A DNA stretch of 64,000 bases from Synanceia verrucosa (GCA_029721515.1 CM056567.1:6585507-6649506), one strand, 5' to 3'; shown: positions 36,671 through 51,099, numbered from the stretch's first letter. The notes: generated by a model from the letters alone, not told the origin. Made by a program: numbers and translations.

Positions 36671-36890
36671 TTAAAGCTAGGGTTGGTAATCTTCTTAAAA
36701 ACATTACATGATATTTGTGGAAATTCATATTATGTCAATAAATCAAAAAATCTGATGAATAAAAGAATATAGTTCATTAAGTGCTGCACTTCAAAGGGAC
36801 TTTCCACTGGAAAACAACTGTTTTTTTTCTGTTGGATCATTTTTAAAATCTAGCTACTCTTTTGTCACAGATTACCAACCCTAGCTTTAA
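36671..36890. mobile_element. 220-bp MITE with TTAA ends near vps50 3' end
   Basis: Perfect inverted repeats: TTAAAGCTAGGGTTGGTAAT from 36671 and its reverse complement ending at 36890. TTAA at both outer ends suggests a piggyBac-type insertion, though the ends do not start with CCC. Unrelated in sequence to the five-copy family. Confidence 0.85.
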
Positions 36891-39800
36891 AGGTTAAGTC
36901 CATTATTGTGAAATAATGATAATGATAATCGGTGTTGGAACTGTAGGTTGAACCAAAATGATTCTAACATAATAAACACACTAACATTGGACCCTGTTTT
37001 TAATGCTTACAGTGGCATTTATGAATGGCTTTAATCCATAAATCATATTGAACCTTTAAAATCTCTGTGCTGCAGCAGTTTTCAAAGAGTCGTGGTCACC
37101 GTTCATCAGAAGCAGAGCGTTACGCTGCTGGCCGTCCTAATGCTGCTGCACCCAGCCAGGAGCAGGAAGCTGTCACATTCATTAAAGGGACTTCCTGTTC
37201 AGGAGGAGCCTGCTGGTTTGTTTTTATCGTCCAGCTGTTGACTTTTGTGTTGAGCTGAACCTGTGTCCACAGACTTTAAATTATCTTTTAGATATTTATT
37301 CATTAGTTTGAGATACTGTTTTTTAGAAAGCAATTCTCCGAAAAATAACGATATCTATATACAGTATATATAAATATAGCAGTATACATACAGTCCTAGG
37401 AACAGCTGATTTTGCCACCTGGTGAACAGACTTCAGACAGGTGGTGTTCATCTCTGTCTGACCTGTTTTCATGAAACTTTCAAATGCAGCGTTCTCTCCC
37501 CCTGCACAAACCATCCTTTCATAGAATGAAATCACAAACTTTAAGAGCTCCAGGAATATGCAAACAATGGTTTGTAAGACTAAGTTAAAACTAATGTACA
37601 CAATACAAAAAAGTAAGACAGGCCAGCCATAGTCATCACAAATAGATAAATATAAATTAAACATTAATAATACACTTATTCAACCTGCAGGATGTTCTTT
37701 TACAATGTGCTTTTAGTACAGAAGAAAGAAGTTTTTTTTCCTTCCAGAAATAAATTATGGAAACTATGACGTTCACTTATAGATTTAAACTTATATTCAA
37801 AAATTATATTCATTTATTCCCTTGGCTTAGGCGTGCATAAAGAAATAAAAATAAAGATTTAAATGTAAAATATAAAACACCTGTATTTGCAGAGGAGCTG
37901 TAGTAAATAGTAAAGTCTGACTGATGTCAAACTGCTCTTATTATATCAGCCTTATGGACGTCATTCATGGCTGGACTCATGTCCAGCTGGATCAGGTCCC
38001 TGCTGTGATGTCGTGGCCCAGTTACCGTTTCAGATAAAAGACCTTTACTCCTCTTTACTCCTGTGTTTCTGCCAACTTTCATGAGCCAAGCTCATAGAAA
38101 TCACTATTACTGACCTATATGGCCTCTTTTCCTGCACTGTCTGCTGCTGTGCATTCACAATGACTTCATTCATGTCTGTTCATACACGTCAGTGAGAACA
38201 ATTGCTGGCGGAGCCTATTAGTGATGTTTACTTCACCTGATGATTGATATGACAGGATGTGACAGCAGGAGATGGACAGATGGGTTTAGTTCATGAGTTC
38301 TCCAGAAAAAGTTGCTTTTCATCCTCTGTTTTCTCAGACTTTGATAATCTGTGATCTCTGAAATGTTGAGCTTTAAAAAAAATGATAGGATGTTTTTTAT
38401 TTTTTTTTAAAATGACTTTCTAAAAGAGAAGTACATTTATTGTTTTTGAAAAGTGTAATTCAGTAACATTTACCTTTTAATTATATTTTTACCTTACTTA
38501 CCTGGCTTTTATTATTTGAACCGCTACATGCTCTTTTTGTTCAGCTGTCTTTCTGTAACTTAAATAAGAGTAAAAATGATGAAGTAGCTTTGTCAGGTCA
38601 GCTAACAAACATAAGAGATGTGAGGGTAGAAAACACAGATGAGGCCTCAGGCCCACAGACATGACGACCTTTTTAATGTCAGTGTTTCACTTTGTAAGAG
38701 CAGAAAATTGAAAAAAATGAAACTGGTGAACAGTGCAGGGTTCCCTCTCTCTCTCATAACGACAGCGTGGTGTATTCACAGAGCTTTTCATTAAAGCCGT
38801 CTTATTGGTTTAACCCAATCGCCAAACAAACCTCAGTGTTCACAAATGTGCATACTTACTGTGTTGTACTGTGCAAAGTGGGAATGCTAACACATTAGCG
38901 CTGCTTGCTCTCGCAGGATGCATGAAAAGGGATCATTTACTCATTCAAACCCCGTCGTAATTCAATAAACATAGCTACTTTCCAGTATTTAATGAACATA
39001 ATACCAGCGTTTTCTCTGCGCATTGACTGGTGTTGTGTATTGAAGCGGCTAATTGGATGTCAGACTCCGCTGCATGAACTTTGACGACGGCCCTCTGAGA
39101 ATCTTGTTCCACCAGTCGCTGCTAATTTGTTGCTTGACTAGCTGTGCTTGAGTGGAAACAAATGTAGTGACTGGTTGTAAACGGGAGACATTAGGGCTCC
39201 ACTAACAGCAGAGGAAGAGGCCGTCAGTTCAAAGGTCAAGATAAACTGATGGCACTTTAGGTATTTATCAGTAAGTTAAGTAAATAAGCTGAATAGTATG
39301 GAGAGATATTTCAATGGACCCTTCAGTGGACTGAAAGAAGACATAGTGGGAACCTCTTCATAAAAAAAAACAAAACTTGATCATTCTGTGGAATTACATA
39401 CTAATTTATATTTTTTACACGATAATTTATACATTTATGTATTTTTGTACATACTATAACATGCTATAATATGTCTTTTGTCAGACTTTCTTTCTCATAT
39501 TATATTATGACTTTTTACCACATCCTAAACCAAGACAATTTTCAACATACTATATTTTTTTACACTTTATTCTCTGTCATTTTTAAAAAGGTGATGGTAC
39601 ATACTGTATTTTTTTTCTGGCTCAGATATGATTTTGAAGAAAAATATGTCTTTGTGCCGACTGGTTTGTAGCAAGAATACCTTTCTGTGCTTAGATTTAT
39701 TTCATTTATTTCGAGCCATTTGCCTCCTAATGTGTTAGGTTCCTTTTTCATGCATTTGTTTGTTGACCTTTAATAACAAAACTAGATAAAACACATCAAT

Positions 39801-42370
39801 GCCATGACGCCGCTGTAAATTACTGAATATTTGTAGTGCTTTAATACTCTTGAATTAGCATAATTTCACATAACTGATAAAAAAAAATGACTTATATCCA
39901 CCTTGTCTAATAAGTGATCCATAAACGTGATTTTGTGGGTGTCATCCTCTTGTGTACAGCAAACATCCTCCTCCAGAGACAGTAAACAAACAAGACTTGT
40001 GTTTGCAGTTTATTCATGGCGTCAGATATTTCTGATGAGCGTTGTGTGCTCAGATGTGTTGTTGACTGGGAGCATCATAAAGAGGATTATCTGTTCTCTT
40101 TCTGTTCATGCACCCAGTGACCACCGTCCATGATTATTTAACAGGTTTGTGAGAACAACTTAAAACAATATGGGTCAATACCAATGTTATGGATGGAGGT
40201 AGCTGGTGACCTCCAGTGCTCCCTGATGAGCCGCTCATTGGGAACACCTGTACTCGTTGTACCCAGCTGGTGCTCATCAGCCTGGCTAGTCTATATGAGG
40301 AGGCTCTTAGGGTCAGCTGAGCGTGTGACACCAGAGAGTCAACACCATCAGTTGGCTTCTTTTGGTCTGTGAGAGTGTTTTGAGAGAGTGTGTGCATGTG
40401 TGTGTAGAAAAGGGAAAGAAAATTAAGAGTTTTGAGAGGGTTGATTCTTTACCACTTTGTTTTTAAGGCCCTTTACCTTAGTTTGTCTCTTTTGTTGGTA
40501 GATTTAGTGGGTAGTTATAGAGAGTTGTAACCTCACTCTACCTTTGAAACTCTAAAGACTTTATTTTTGTTTTCTCTACGAAGGTGCAGATTTTAATTTG
40601 TTAGTTTCTTCGTCAGTGATAACTGATTTTTCTTTTAAGCGATCTGCAGAAACATAACAACCAATAATCTGCTAGGCTGCCCAGATTAATCATAATGCAG
40701 AGAAATAAATCCACACTATGTGATCAAAAAAAAAATATGTTTGTCCTTAAGGCTGAAACAGACAGACTCACCATTACTGCATGTTTGAATTACATTAACA
40801 TTGTCCTTATTGATTCTGAGCTCAGGGGTCAGAGATGCAACATGATTTTTCATCTTAATACTGGAATCACATTTAGCCCTTCAGGTAGCACTGAATGGAG
40901 CTCAACATAATGTAACGTCTTACATTTTGTACACAAAAGGACCTTTTTAAATGACAGCATGATGTGAATGGATGAAATAGTTTACAAAGAACGGCTAAAA
41001 CTCCCACTGCAATAAAAGAAAATTATCATATTACAGCAAAGATGTCACTTTCACACTTGCTGACAACAAAGCTTCCACACGGTGACCCACAAATGATTAT
41101 TGTACTTTCACATTTACTTGATGGTAAAATAATGAAAGCAATTCATCACACACAGGAAAGTAGAGCTGCTCACACTCTCCGTTCTCTGTGGAAAATGTGT
41201 TTCACGGCCACCATTACCATATAGAGCAATATTTCACCCACTAATCTGTCAAAGGCCCCTCCACATTGGTGTTAGTAATACAACCTGTACACTGCTCCTT
41301 CCATTTCAATCGCTGGGTTATCATAAGGCCCAGCGTGCTGCTCCTGGCTTTCTTTGTTTCTTATTACTCAAAGGAAAACCCCGGTCTGCAGATCAGTGAG
41401 TTTAAAGCAGTCAGAACGACGGCGACGGCAAATGAAGGTTTAGCAGTTCCTGAGCTCACCTCAAACCGTGACAGCTTTTCTTTTAACAGCAATTACACAC
41501 AGTATTTGCGTCACCTCCATGCTGACACCGTAACAGAGCACTGTTAGCCTCCAGAGCAGAGCAGCTTCAGCACATTGCTGTTAGAAAGTGCAGCTTTTTT
41601 TTTCTGTTTAGTTGTGTTCATTGTCGTTGTGTGAAAATCAATAAATGAGCGTAAACAACAAGGACTATCCTAAAGCGTGCCTGGAAGCTAATCCACAAAT
41701 TATGGAAACAAATTTGCAAAAACATGCTAAAACTATCGCACATGATAATCTATCTGAACTAATCATTCGAGGTTAACGCCTATAGCCTTTACTGTTGACA
41801 ACTCTGATTTTCCACATTTTCAGGTTGGTTTTGCGGATTTCCAGCTTGTGTCTGGAGCACATGAGCTCCTTTAACATGGAACTGCAGAGTAAAACGCAGG
41901 TGTAAATTATAAAATTAATTGAGCTGGCACACGATCAGCCTTTTCACAGAAGACATTTTTGACTTGTCAGAGTAGGAAAAAGCACAGGTGCAGATAATGA
42001 CATGAATCATGGCTGGATTATATTTAGCTGCTCATACTTCAGGCTCCTGGCTTCGTTGCTGGATCATTGTCACAGAATGTTTGATTTTCTGTTTCTCTGA
42101 GAAAGTCTAACTATAACTACTTTGCCATAATTACTTTATTAATTACAGTAAATTTTTGTCTATCCAACATGTCACAATAGCCCTTAGTGATGCTGGTCAC
42201 TCAGATTTCTGAAAATGACTGTTCCTCTATGAATGTCTGATGCTTGTCATGGTACCAGTGCAATCTTACATGCATATTGCAGTCCGTTATATATTTTGTC
42301 GCTGATATTTCAAAGCAGATACATGCGATTTGTCCCTGATATGACTGAAATATGACCAGTAGTAACTAAG
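36891..42370. other. intergenic spacer
   Basis: Between the 220-bp and hAT-like MITEs. It holds AATAAA at 36969, a retroelement-like fragment at 37832-37900 and A/T-rich sequence. ORFs are short and unsupported by homology or splice context. Confidence 0.6.
37832..37900. repeat. second copy of the 14.7-kb retroelement-like segment
   Basis: Shares aataaagat...tgtaaa and tataaaacacctgtatttgc with 14760-14812 but lacks the 20-bp tandem units. Confidence 0.65.
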
Positions 42371-42581
42371 AGTGTTTCTCAACCCTGGTCCTCTAGTGTC
42401 CTGCATATTTTAGATGTCACCCTGCTCCAGCACACCTGATTACAAGCAGTGGGTCGTTATCAGGCTTCAGCAGAGCTTGATGACGAGCTGATCATTTGAG
42501 TCAGGTGTGTTGGAGCAGGGTTAGCTCACATTTAAAACATGCAGGACAGTGGGTCCAGAGGACCAGGGTTGAGAAGTATTG
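42371..42581. mobile_element. palindromic hAT-like MITE
   Basis: About 210 bp that folds on itself: tctcaaccctggtcctc at the left pairs with gaggaccagggttgaga at the right, and ctccagcacacctga with tcaggtgtgttggag inside. AACTAAG flanks both sides (42364-42370 and 42582-42588), consistent with a 7-8 bp duplication. A familiar family in teleost genomes. Confidence 0.9.
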
Positions 42582-45500
42582 AACTAAGGGGAAGGGCATA
42601 GCAAAGGGTCATAAAGATGGTGATGGATGATATTTCCATGAAGACCAGCAGATGGACATGAGCATAACTAAAAGTCAAAGAAACATCAGTTACGTTTTCT
42701 CTCATTTTAGGTGTCATACACTGGTGTTTTCTGCAAAGTTTGGTTGTAATGAGTTAGTTGATGCAATAAAAAGGTCTCCATCAGAAATATCTTTGGTGTT
42801 TTGGATTCCTTATGACTTTAAATGCTATAATTCAAGTAATAAACCATGATGATCCTTTATTAATAGAATAAATTATGGAAACACCCACCTAGCAGCACTC
42901 CTGAATATACAGTAGAGATATCTTAGGGCAGGCTGTCTACATTGCTTTTGGTAAAAATCCTGACAGACTCATCATCCTCTTCCCTCACATGCACACCTGC
43001 CTTGAAGCTCTTTCGTTGACAGCCTGTTTAAAGTGGTGTTCAGGTTTGACCATCTCTGATCTTGATGTTGTTGGGGTGATTGCTCAGGGACTGACGCTCT
43101 GACAGCTTTAAGCTCCAAAGATGAGTCAAACTGCAGAGAGAGGGCTCCAGACCTGCTTCAGGTAACTCATCCCATCCATTCCCACCTGAGCCTCAGGCAG
43201 TTTCATTTACATATTCAAATTAACCACAATGAACTTGAAGTTTGTTGTCAACCCTCTAAACTGAATGCATTATGCATCTGCTTTGTAGATTTGCTTGAGT
43301 TTCCACCAGTTCATAAAATATCTGCAGCATTGTGAGTAATTTGCTTGAATGCACACAACTATTTATCTACTTTATCTATTTAGCAAAACACGAGATAATG
43401 GTCTCATAAGTAAACAAACGTGGTCCTCTGTGTGTCAGTTTACTTCCTCTCTGAAGTCCAAGCCAGGTCACTCTCGTCTATCCTGTGTCGTCATGCTTGT
43501 GTGTTGTGTTGCACTCACTGCTGTTAATCTTCCACTTCAGCAGACATTTTAAGACCTCCGGAGTGAGACAAATTGGTGCTACCTGGGCGTGATTTAAGCT
43601 TTCTGGGTAATATGAGATGTGTAGCAGCTAGGACGCCCCAGGCAGGTTTGACTGACAGTAAACAGTGTCTTATCAGTGGGTGGAAAGTGTCTGGCTGTCC
43701 CCTCCTAACCTCTGCAGTATATTACCCTCAGGGGGGAACACACACTTCCTTTTAAGTGTGTGACTTACAGCCTGAGCCTACATGAAGAACCAGAGTGTAT
43801 GGGCTGTTTATGTTGCAGCAATTAGAGGATATATTTAGGCTTCAAACATGCACACTTGAAAGCTATGGAAAAAAAAACACGCACTCATGTAGGTTTGTTA
43901 ACAGCAGTAAAACCTCCAGGTGGTTATTGTTATTATGAATGAAAACAAAACTGGAATAAATTAAAACCATAACTAAATGGGGGGGGGGGGATATTTTTGT
44001 TCACAACACTAACTAAAATGTATTAAAATTATTTAAAAAAAAAAAAAAAAAAGTCCCTTTTTTTGTCTTTGTCAATTTTGGATTGGTGTGATATCAATTT
44101 TTTTTCGCTCGAGAAATTTGACGTAAGGTGGTGACACCATACGTGTGTCTCATGAATGGACTTGAGTTTTATTATTTTTAAATCATACAACTGACAAATA
44201 ACCTAAAGTATGAAACTTAAAACTACTTTATGGTGGTGCGTCGAATCGGATCCGATCGCCACCAAAAATTAATCAGTTTTCAGTTAGGCCACTTTGGACA
44301 AACCCTGAAAATTTCATCAAAATCCGTCCATAACTTTGAGTTATTTTGCAAACCAACAAATAAACAAACCCCAATGAAAACATAACCTTCTTGGCAGAGG
44401 TAATTAAAATAAATCTAATCATTTTGTAAAATGAAAACTAATAAAAGCTTGAAAACCCACTCTAAAACTGATTTAAAACTTAATTAGAGAAAAAAATATA
44501 TAAAAAATATAAACATAAATAATAAATATATAAATAAATATATAAATAATATAAACTCTATAAAACTAGAATTAAAAAATCTAGAATTATACCATGCATG
44601 AGACTGCAAAAGCAAAGCTAACCATGTGCTTTGGCTAATAGCTAATTATAATTATACTATCTTTGCCTGGACTTTTACAATTTTTTTTTTTTTTTTTTTT
44701 TTTTAAGACTTTTATTCAATAATTCTCTGCTAACCATTTTTTTTTTCTTCACATATAAGGCATGAGCAGGCATACGGGTTTTAGAAAAATCACTGTGTTT
44801 TTTCTTTTGCTTTGTGTCACATGTTACAGGATATGTGAACATTTGTAAGTGTATCAGTCACCTGGCTTGTTTCCTGACACCTTTCCAAGCTTTAGGCCTT
44901 TCTCTTCACTTGACTTGTCACTGCAGGGGCAGTAAAACTGAAATAAGTTAGTGCTTGTCTTGCTGTAGTGGGAACCCTCATAAAACGCTGAGAGCACCGA
45001 GGAAAATCCGAGCGCACATGGAAGGGAAACTTTTGGGCGCTAACCCAGCGTTTAACGAGGCTCCGTGGTCCCTTAACTTTAAGCACTTTGGTTTTAACCG
45101 TGTCGCTCTAAGCCGTGTGTCAAAGACTTTCAACACTGTGCAGAATATCCAGCATATGTGGCTCACAGGGAATGGATGCTTGGGTTTTAGCCATGTTGGG
45201 TAGTGATTTTTATACGCTGACTAAAACAGCAGCTCGGTGATCAGATGCTAAAATGAACTCCCTGTTATGATGTTCTATGGTTCAATTAGCTGCAGGACTG
45301 TAATAGAGTTTGGTTGACAGCACAGTCAAAGAGGCAAATTACCTTTTTGCTTACACTCAGCAGGAGGTGTGATTAAACTTAACAATGTCCGTCAGTTTGA
45401 CTCTCCATCAAGCCTTGAAAGCCTCACTTTATGGACGGCTCCTAACACATTATGATCTTTTAAAGTGAAGTGATTAAAAAGCTGTGCTCCTGCTTTGTGC

Positions 45501-46974
45501 ACTGAAGCATCACTGAGTAACAAACCACCTCCTGCAGTTTAAGACCATTTCAGGACTGAGAAAAATATGTGGTTGAATCAGACTTTGATCAGCAGAGGAG
45601 TAAACGTGTTATCTTGTCCAACACGCTGCCAAAATCCAAGCAGATATAAAAGCAAAAATGCTCTGCCTCCCTGTAATGTTTAGAAAGTTGCATTGTTTTG
45701 AGTAATTATTTCCACACTGAGAAAAATCCCTTTTGTATGGAGGAGAGCTGGAATATGTGGCAGGAATGAACCTGCACCGCCAAGCATTCAAGCAGATGAG
45801 TTTAATCGAAGGAAGGGTGGAAAAAAAAAGGCAGTTTCATGGAAAGTGTCCACGCCACCACAGCATGCACTCCATCAACGAGCCTGATAATTAATAAGTT
45901 GCCTCCCACATCTGCTTAGAGTATAATGAGGGAACATGCTATTAGTGAGACATGACTGAGATGGTTATCATCTTATCATCAGCAGTGGGCACACTGGCAG
46001 GCTCACCCCTGCTTCAAGGTCAAACTACAGAATATCTGACCTCTTGGGCTCTCCACTGTATTTGAACACACTGCTTTCTCTCACTGAAGACGGCCTCACT
46101 CAGCTGTTCAAAAGCTGCTTCATGAGCAGCACAGAAGCCATCAGCACTAACGAATCCTCCTTCATCCCTCAGAGGTTAGAAAAAGACACTCCTCTCATTC
46201 CACAACGCCTCAGGTCTCTCATTGCTTTGGCTCTTATGTTATTGATATGAAGGGTGTAAATCAACAGGGCCTAGATAATCATCACTGAGCGAGCATTGTT
46301 TTCTAACAATACCTCAAAGGGCTTGAAAACATAAAGCTCATTTAAAATGATAATTTAGTCATTTTGGGTGTTGCGTTGTAATCTTGAAGGGGGGTTATTT
46401 CATTAAGTAATCTACACCCGTCTCTCAGTAGACGGAGCTGCGTGCACAATTTGAAAATCCAATAAAAGTCCTGATGGTTCCAGGCTTTCTGAATAAATTG
46501 TCTTGGCCTTTAAAATGTGGAATAGCGCTGTGAGTGCATCATGTTGCAAACAGCACAGATGACATGATGCTTTCTGAGATTAGCCAGTTGTTACTTCTGG
46601 GGATGATGTGCAAATGGTGATCACTTAAAAAAAAAAAGGTAAAATTTGACTGTTTCCTCCTGCTTTGTTTCTCTTTTTTTATTCCTCCTCTTCATCCATT
46701 TCATGCATCGCTTGGCCCCGCTGAACAAGTTGCAATTCTCAAAGCCTGAATGCAGTTAAATCCCATCAGGACTCAGAAGTCGAATCTCTCATGAACAGAC
46801 AGAGGCGATGCTGCAGATTAGTCCCTGAGTGAGGAGGAGATTCTGATGGTGTGATTTATTTTCTTTGAGGCAGAGGCACTGAGCGCAGCAGGGGTTCCCT
46901 TCGCTCACATTAAAACAATATGGCTGGCACACACATGCAGGCAGATGTATGCTTGCATTCATACACACAACACA
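42582..46974. other. intergenic spacer with simple repeats
   Basis: Contains a G11 run (about 43980-43990), poly(A) near 44035-44052, the interspersed repeat at 44226-44402, an A/T-rich AAATATA satellite-like tract at 44495-44580 and poly(T) at 44681-44704. No gene supported. Confidence 0.6.
44226..44402 (-). repeat. interspersed repeat, 'cctctgccaagaagg' family
   Basis: Read on the minus strand it starts ttacctctgccaagaaggtt and continues through gtttatttgttggtttgcaa and ataactcaaagttatgg, a widespread teleost repeat. A related copy lies at 55816 on the plus strand. Confidence 0.75.
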
Positions 46975-47735
46975 CACACCATTTGTACTTCTATCTTAAT
47001 GAAGACATTCACTGATATAATGCTTTTCCCAGCCCCTTACCCTAAACCATCAAAATAAATGCCTAACCCAACTCGTACCCTAAACCTAATCTAAGCCTAA
47101 TTCTAACCCTAACCCAAAAATCAATGCTTAACCCACAAAAAGCTCTTTAAAGAAGTGAGGACTGGCAAAAATGTCCTAACTTCCCAGAAATGTCCTCACT
47201 TTGATGGTAAAATGCAGTTTCTGGTCCTCACTATGTGGCAAGTACAAGAATATACACACACACATTGGTTTAAGTCACCTTTGGGGTATTAAGGCAGTTT
47301 TACTCTCTTTGGGGACAAACTTTTATTTCCTAAATACTTACCCTCAGCCAACAGCTAATTGCCTAAACCTAACCTCAACCGAACCCTAACCACTGACCCA
47401 AAATCAAGGTTAGAACAATTGGGGACATGGACTTTGTCCCCAATTGCACATGCTGTCCCCAATCAACAGTCTTAAGTCAGGTGTGTGACCCCAATGTGCA
47501 GACCACACACACACACACGTTGTGTATTTGTGTTTTGTGGAGACATCACATTGACCCTAACCAATGTCTAATCTTACACTAACATTAAGTGTTCTCCGAG
47601 TCTTCAGCCTAAAATGTAACAGTTTACATTATGGGGACCTGCATTTTGTCCCCATAAGGACTGTGAGTTCCCACAGTGTGACCGTGTGAACAAATTTATG
47701 TCCCCATAACCTTAAGTAACTCCCGCTCACATACA
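46975..47735. repeat. composite repeat: CA runs, CCTAA motifs and GGGGAC hairpins
   Basis: Three loosely related units each combine a CA run, degenerate CTAACCC-type motifs and GGGGAC/GTCCCC pairs. Perfect hairpins: arms of 11 bp at 47416-47426 / 47436-47446 and of 10 bp at 47629-47638 / 47648-47657, each with a 9-base loop. Confidence 0.8.
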
Positions 47736-50700
47736 CACACTGTGATCCAGCATTTCTTCCTTCATGAGACTTTAAACAGGAAAAAATATTTTATAGAACA
47801 TTTGACAGTCATCTCCTCTGGGACGTCTTGACATGAATCACCAACACATGTAACTGGACAGCTCATGTTTGTCCAGTCTGAAGTATCGCTTCTGAAATGT
47901 GGTCCAGACATTCATGGCCCCCAGAGGATGAAGCCCACTGACGTTTCACTTAATTTGTATTTTGAATGAAATGGAAGTATTTGGCTTTCAGTATGCTGGC
48001 TTCATTCCTTCACATTAATATTATTAGATTGTCTGATTCGTTAAAGTTACATTTTTATGATGCACACATACATAATAAGGTAAAGGAGCTGCTTGACTTC
48101 ATATTGGAAGGGGATATATTATGATATATTATTATGGGATATATATTAGGCCACTGTACCTTTTTTTTTTTTTGGTGTTATTTTTGACACATTACAATTT
48201 TCAACAATTTTTCAAAAATTTTCCATCCATTTTCTACTGCTTATCCTCATAGGGTTGCAGGTCAACAATATTGTTTAATGAAATTCTGTGCTCATATTTT
48301 AATTGAGAGAGATATTTTAACAACAAATGATCAATTATTGATACTGAAGCTTCCTCCTCAGAGGCGTCCAGACCAGAATCAGACGCCACATAGCAACAAT
48401 ATTTGGAGCATGTCTGCTCCTGGACCGTGACCGTGAGCTGAGCCGTCACTGTCGCAAAGTACTAATCCAGATGTGCTTCTGTCACACCTGGATGAATGTA
48501 CAGTAGAGCGTTCTCTATTGTAAAGACATTTCTGTTTATGGCAGCTGAAAACACTCCGAGCTGTGTGTGAAAGTGCATCTCTGCAGCGTCAGTAATGATA
48601 GAGCAAGAAGGGAAGGGAAGGAAACATCCAGAAGAGGAGGTCAGTCGCAGTCACAAGCTGGACACGGGCTGCTTTCAAGTGACCTTGAAACATCTCTAAA
48701 ATAAAAACCATGCACAAGATGACATTCACAGCTGACTTGTGAGCACACGTGACACATTGTTGGATTCATCCGGTGTCCTGTGAGATTGTGGCTGTCAGGG
48801 CTCGTTCTCAGATGCCTGAAATACTCAGCCGCTGACATTTTCCTGATGTTTCCCAGGACGACATGCTCCCAAGATGGAGGCTGTTCAGAGCGATTTACAG
48901 CATCCTCCTCTGACTTTATTGTTTCATTGAATCTCCTGAAGAAAAGCTCATAACAGGAGGATTTATGACAATTATGGAGATTTCACCCTCATTGAATCTT
49001 CCCCATCTCTGCCTTCAGTTTGCATACAATTCACACTTTGCATTGAATATTTTCATTTAGAGAAATTTTCTTTCTGAATTTGGTGGCTGCGGTTGGCGGG
49101 GGACAATATTTATCAGAAGAATAACGAAAAGACTCCATACAAATTAGCGTCATCGCCATATTATTATTATCTCACAGACTCAGAAGGCCTGTGATTACGC
49201 AGGAGGGCCGTACGTCTTCTTCTCACGGCTATATTAGGATTCAACAGAGCCTGAAATTGCATATTATAGCTGCCTATAGAAAGGCTGAAAAATCATTGTG
49301 TTGGTGTGATAACAACCTTAATTTGTTGGAGGGCGTGAGCGGCCATCCATCATGGAGACGAATTGTTGGTTGATTCGGTCTTGAGACACACATCTGGCAC
49401 TGGTATGGAGCTGGAGCTTTTCAAATTAAAAGGGACTGAATGACACTGCCAAGACAGAAGTAACAAAAGCACCAAATGAACCTCCTTTGTTTTCCCTGCA
49501 CTCGTTTATAAAATACCTCTGAACCTTGGAGGTATGAAACATTGACAAAACGGTGCTGGCAACAGGAACGCTGCTACATCATCAGAAAAATGATGCAGAA
49601 ATGCCTGAAAAATTTTTTTTTTTTTTTTTTTTTTTTTCCCCCCAGTGTGGTTGGGAAAAAGAAGTTTCCTTTGATATTTAGAGTCCATCATTTCATTAAA
49701 TCATTTCAAAATTACAGCCTTTAATCATCAAATAAATGGCGTGACTCGTCCATCTAAATTCTTTCATCTTTTTGCCTCTGATCGCTATTTGCTCAGGAAA
49801 TAAAGAGTAACACCAAATCACCTTTTATGTCTGTATTTTTGTGCTAACAGGTTAAAAAAAACTAACAGATTTGGCTTTTACAAAATGCACTTTTTTTTTT
49901 TGTTTATCAGCTTTGAGATGATGCCAGTCCAAGCTAAAAGGGAGAAAGAGATGAACACAAGTCAAAATCAAATATAGCTGTCTGAGTATTTCACAGTGCA
50001 AAAATCCATCATATACACAGTGTCTGCTCCTATTTACATGGGCATAAACACACAAAATATACAGACTCTCTTCCCCAAACCAAAAGATAAATAGTATGAA
50101 TTAGTGTGAAAAATCATTGTTTATAAGAATGAAGATTCATATTAAAATAAACACCAACTCCCATCATACTGTGATGATGTAATTCTCTCATATTGATTGT
50201 CTCTGTTCCTTTCTTATACCTGGATATAGCAACAAAAATATCATTGAAATATAATATTGCAATAGGTCCAAATGTCTGTTTTTAATGTTAGGAAATTAAG
50301 GGGAAGTTCCAAAATAATACAGACCACTTTCTCTCTCTGTGTTTGCAGCCTTACAGCAGGTAAGAGCTGAGTCCTTCACTTTGATGACCCAATTATAGCA
50401 ATTTAATGACATTAGCCCACAGTCCACCTCAATTACATAGAGTAGCTCAAGGTTTATTTGTATGGTCCTTTTATAGCTAAAATCCACAATCTTTAGCTTG
50501 TTAATTGTTCATAATTGATTATATATTAATGGAAATTAATATTTAAGTCCCTTATAACAATGTGAACTTAAATATTAAGTTCAACTTCAGTCTTATTCTG
50601 TGACTAAATGTGCAAATTTAGTTTCAGCTTCTCTCTATAGGTCCATGGAAAAATACATGTCAAACTGCACTTCATTATAACCCTCTAAAGTCTTGTCTTG

Positions 50701-51099
50701 TTTTTTCAGTTGACAATGACTAAAAACAATCATGTGCTCGATGACCAGACATTCAACAGATTAAGAGATTAACACAGAAAAATAAAGTCTGTGAGTAGAT
50801 CGCCAAATTAGATTGAAATTATTCTAAAAGTTTGGTAATATTAGTATTTATATTTGTTTTTGTCAGCAAATCCCATGAAAAGACCAAAATCCAAGGACTG
50901 ATATCACTTCTTTCTCTGTGCCGTGGAGCTCCATGGTCGTCCCCAAACTATTAAAACCCACCAACGACAAACAGTAGACATGGGGACTGAAGTTTAACTT
51001 GAGTCAATCCTACAAACACTACAGCAGCACGTGTTTTAATTTACAGGTGAAAAAGTCACCAACCAAAACACTCTTCACTGGAAACCACAGTGACCAGCT
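47736..51099. other. intergenic spacer
   Basis: A/T-rich. It contains a T-run at about 48162-48172 and a T/C homopolymer tract at about 49613-49642. No gene, RNA or element recognised. Confidence 0.6.

Noticed and set aside
45000..45200. GC-richer patch with frames on both strands in the intergenic spacer
   Set aside because: No domain, no flanking splice sites, too few CpGs for a promoter island call.
46975..47735. CCCTAA-like motifs suggesting an interstitial telomere array
   Set aside because: The motifs are degenerate and mixed (ctaacccaa, ctaaacct, ctaatct) and belong to a composite dispersed repeat; no run of TTAGGG/CCCTAA units is present.
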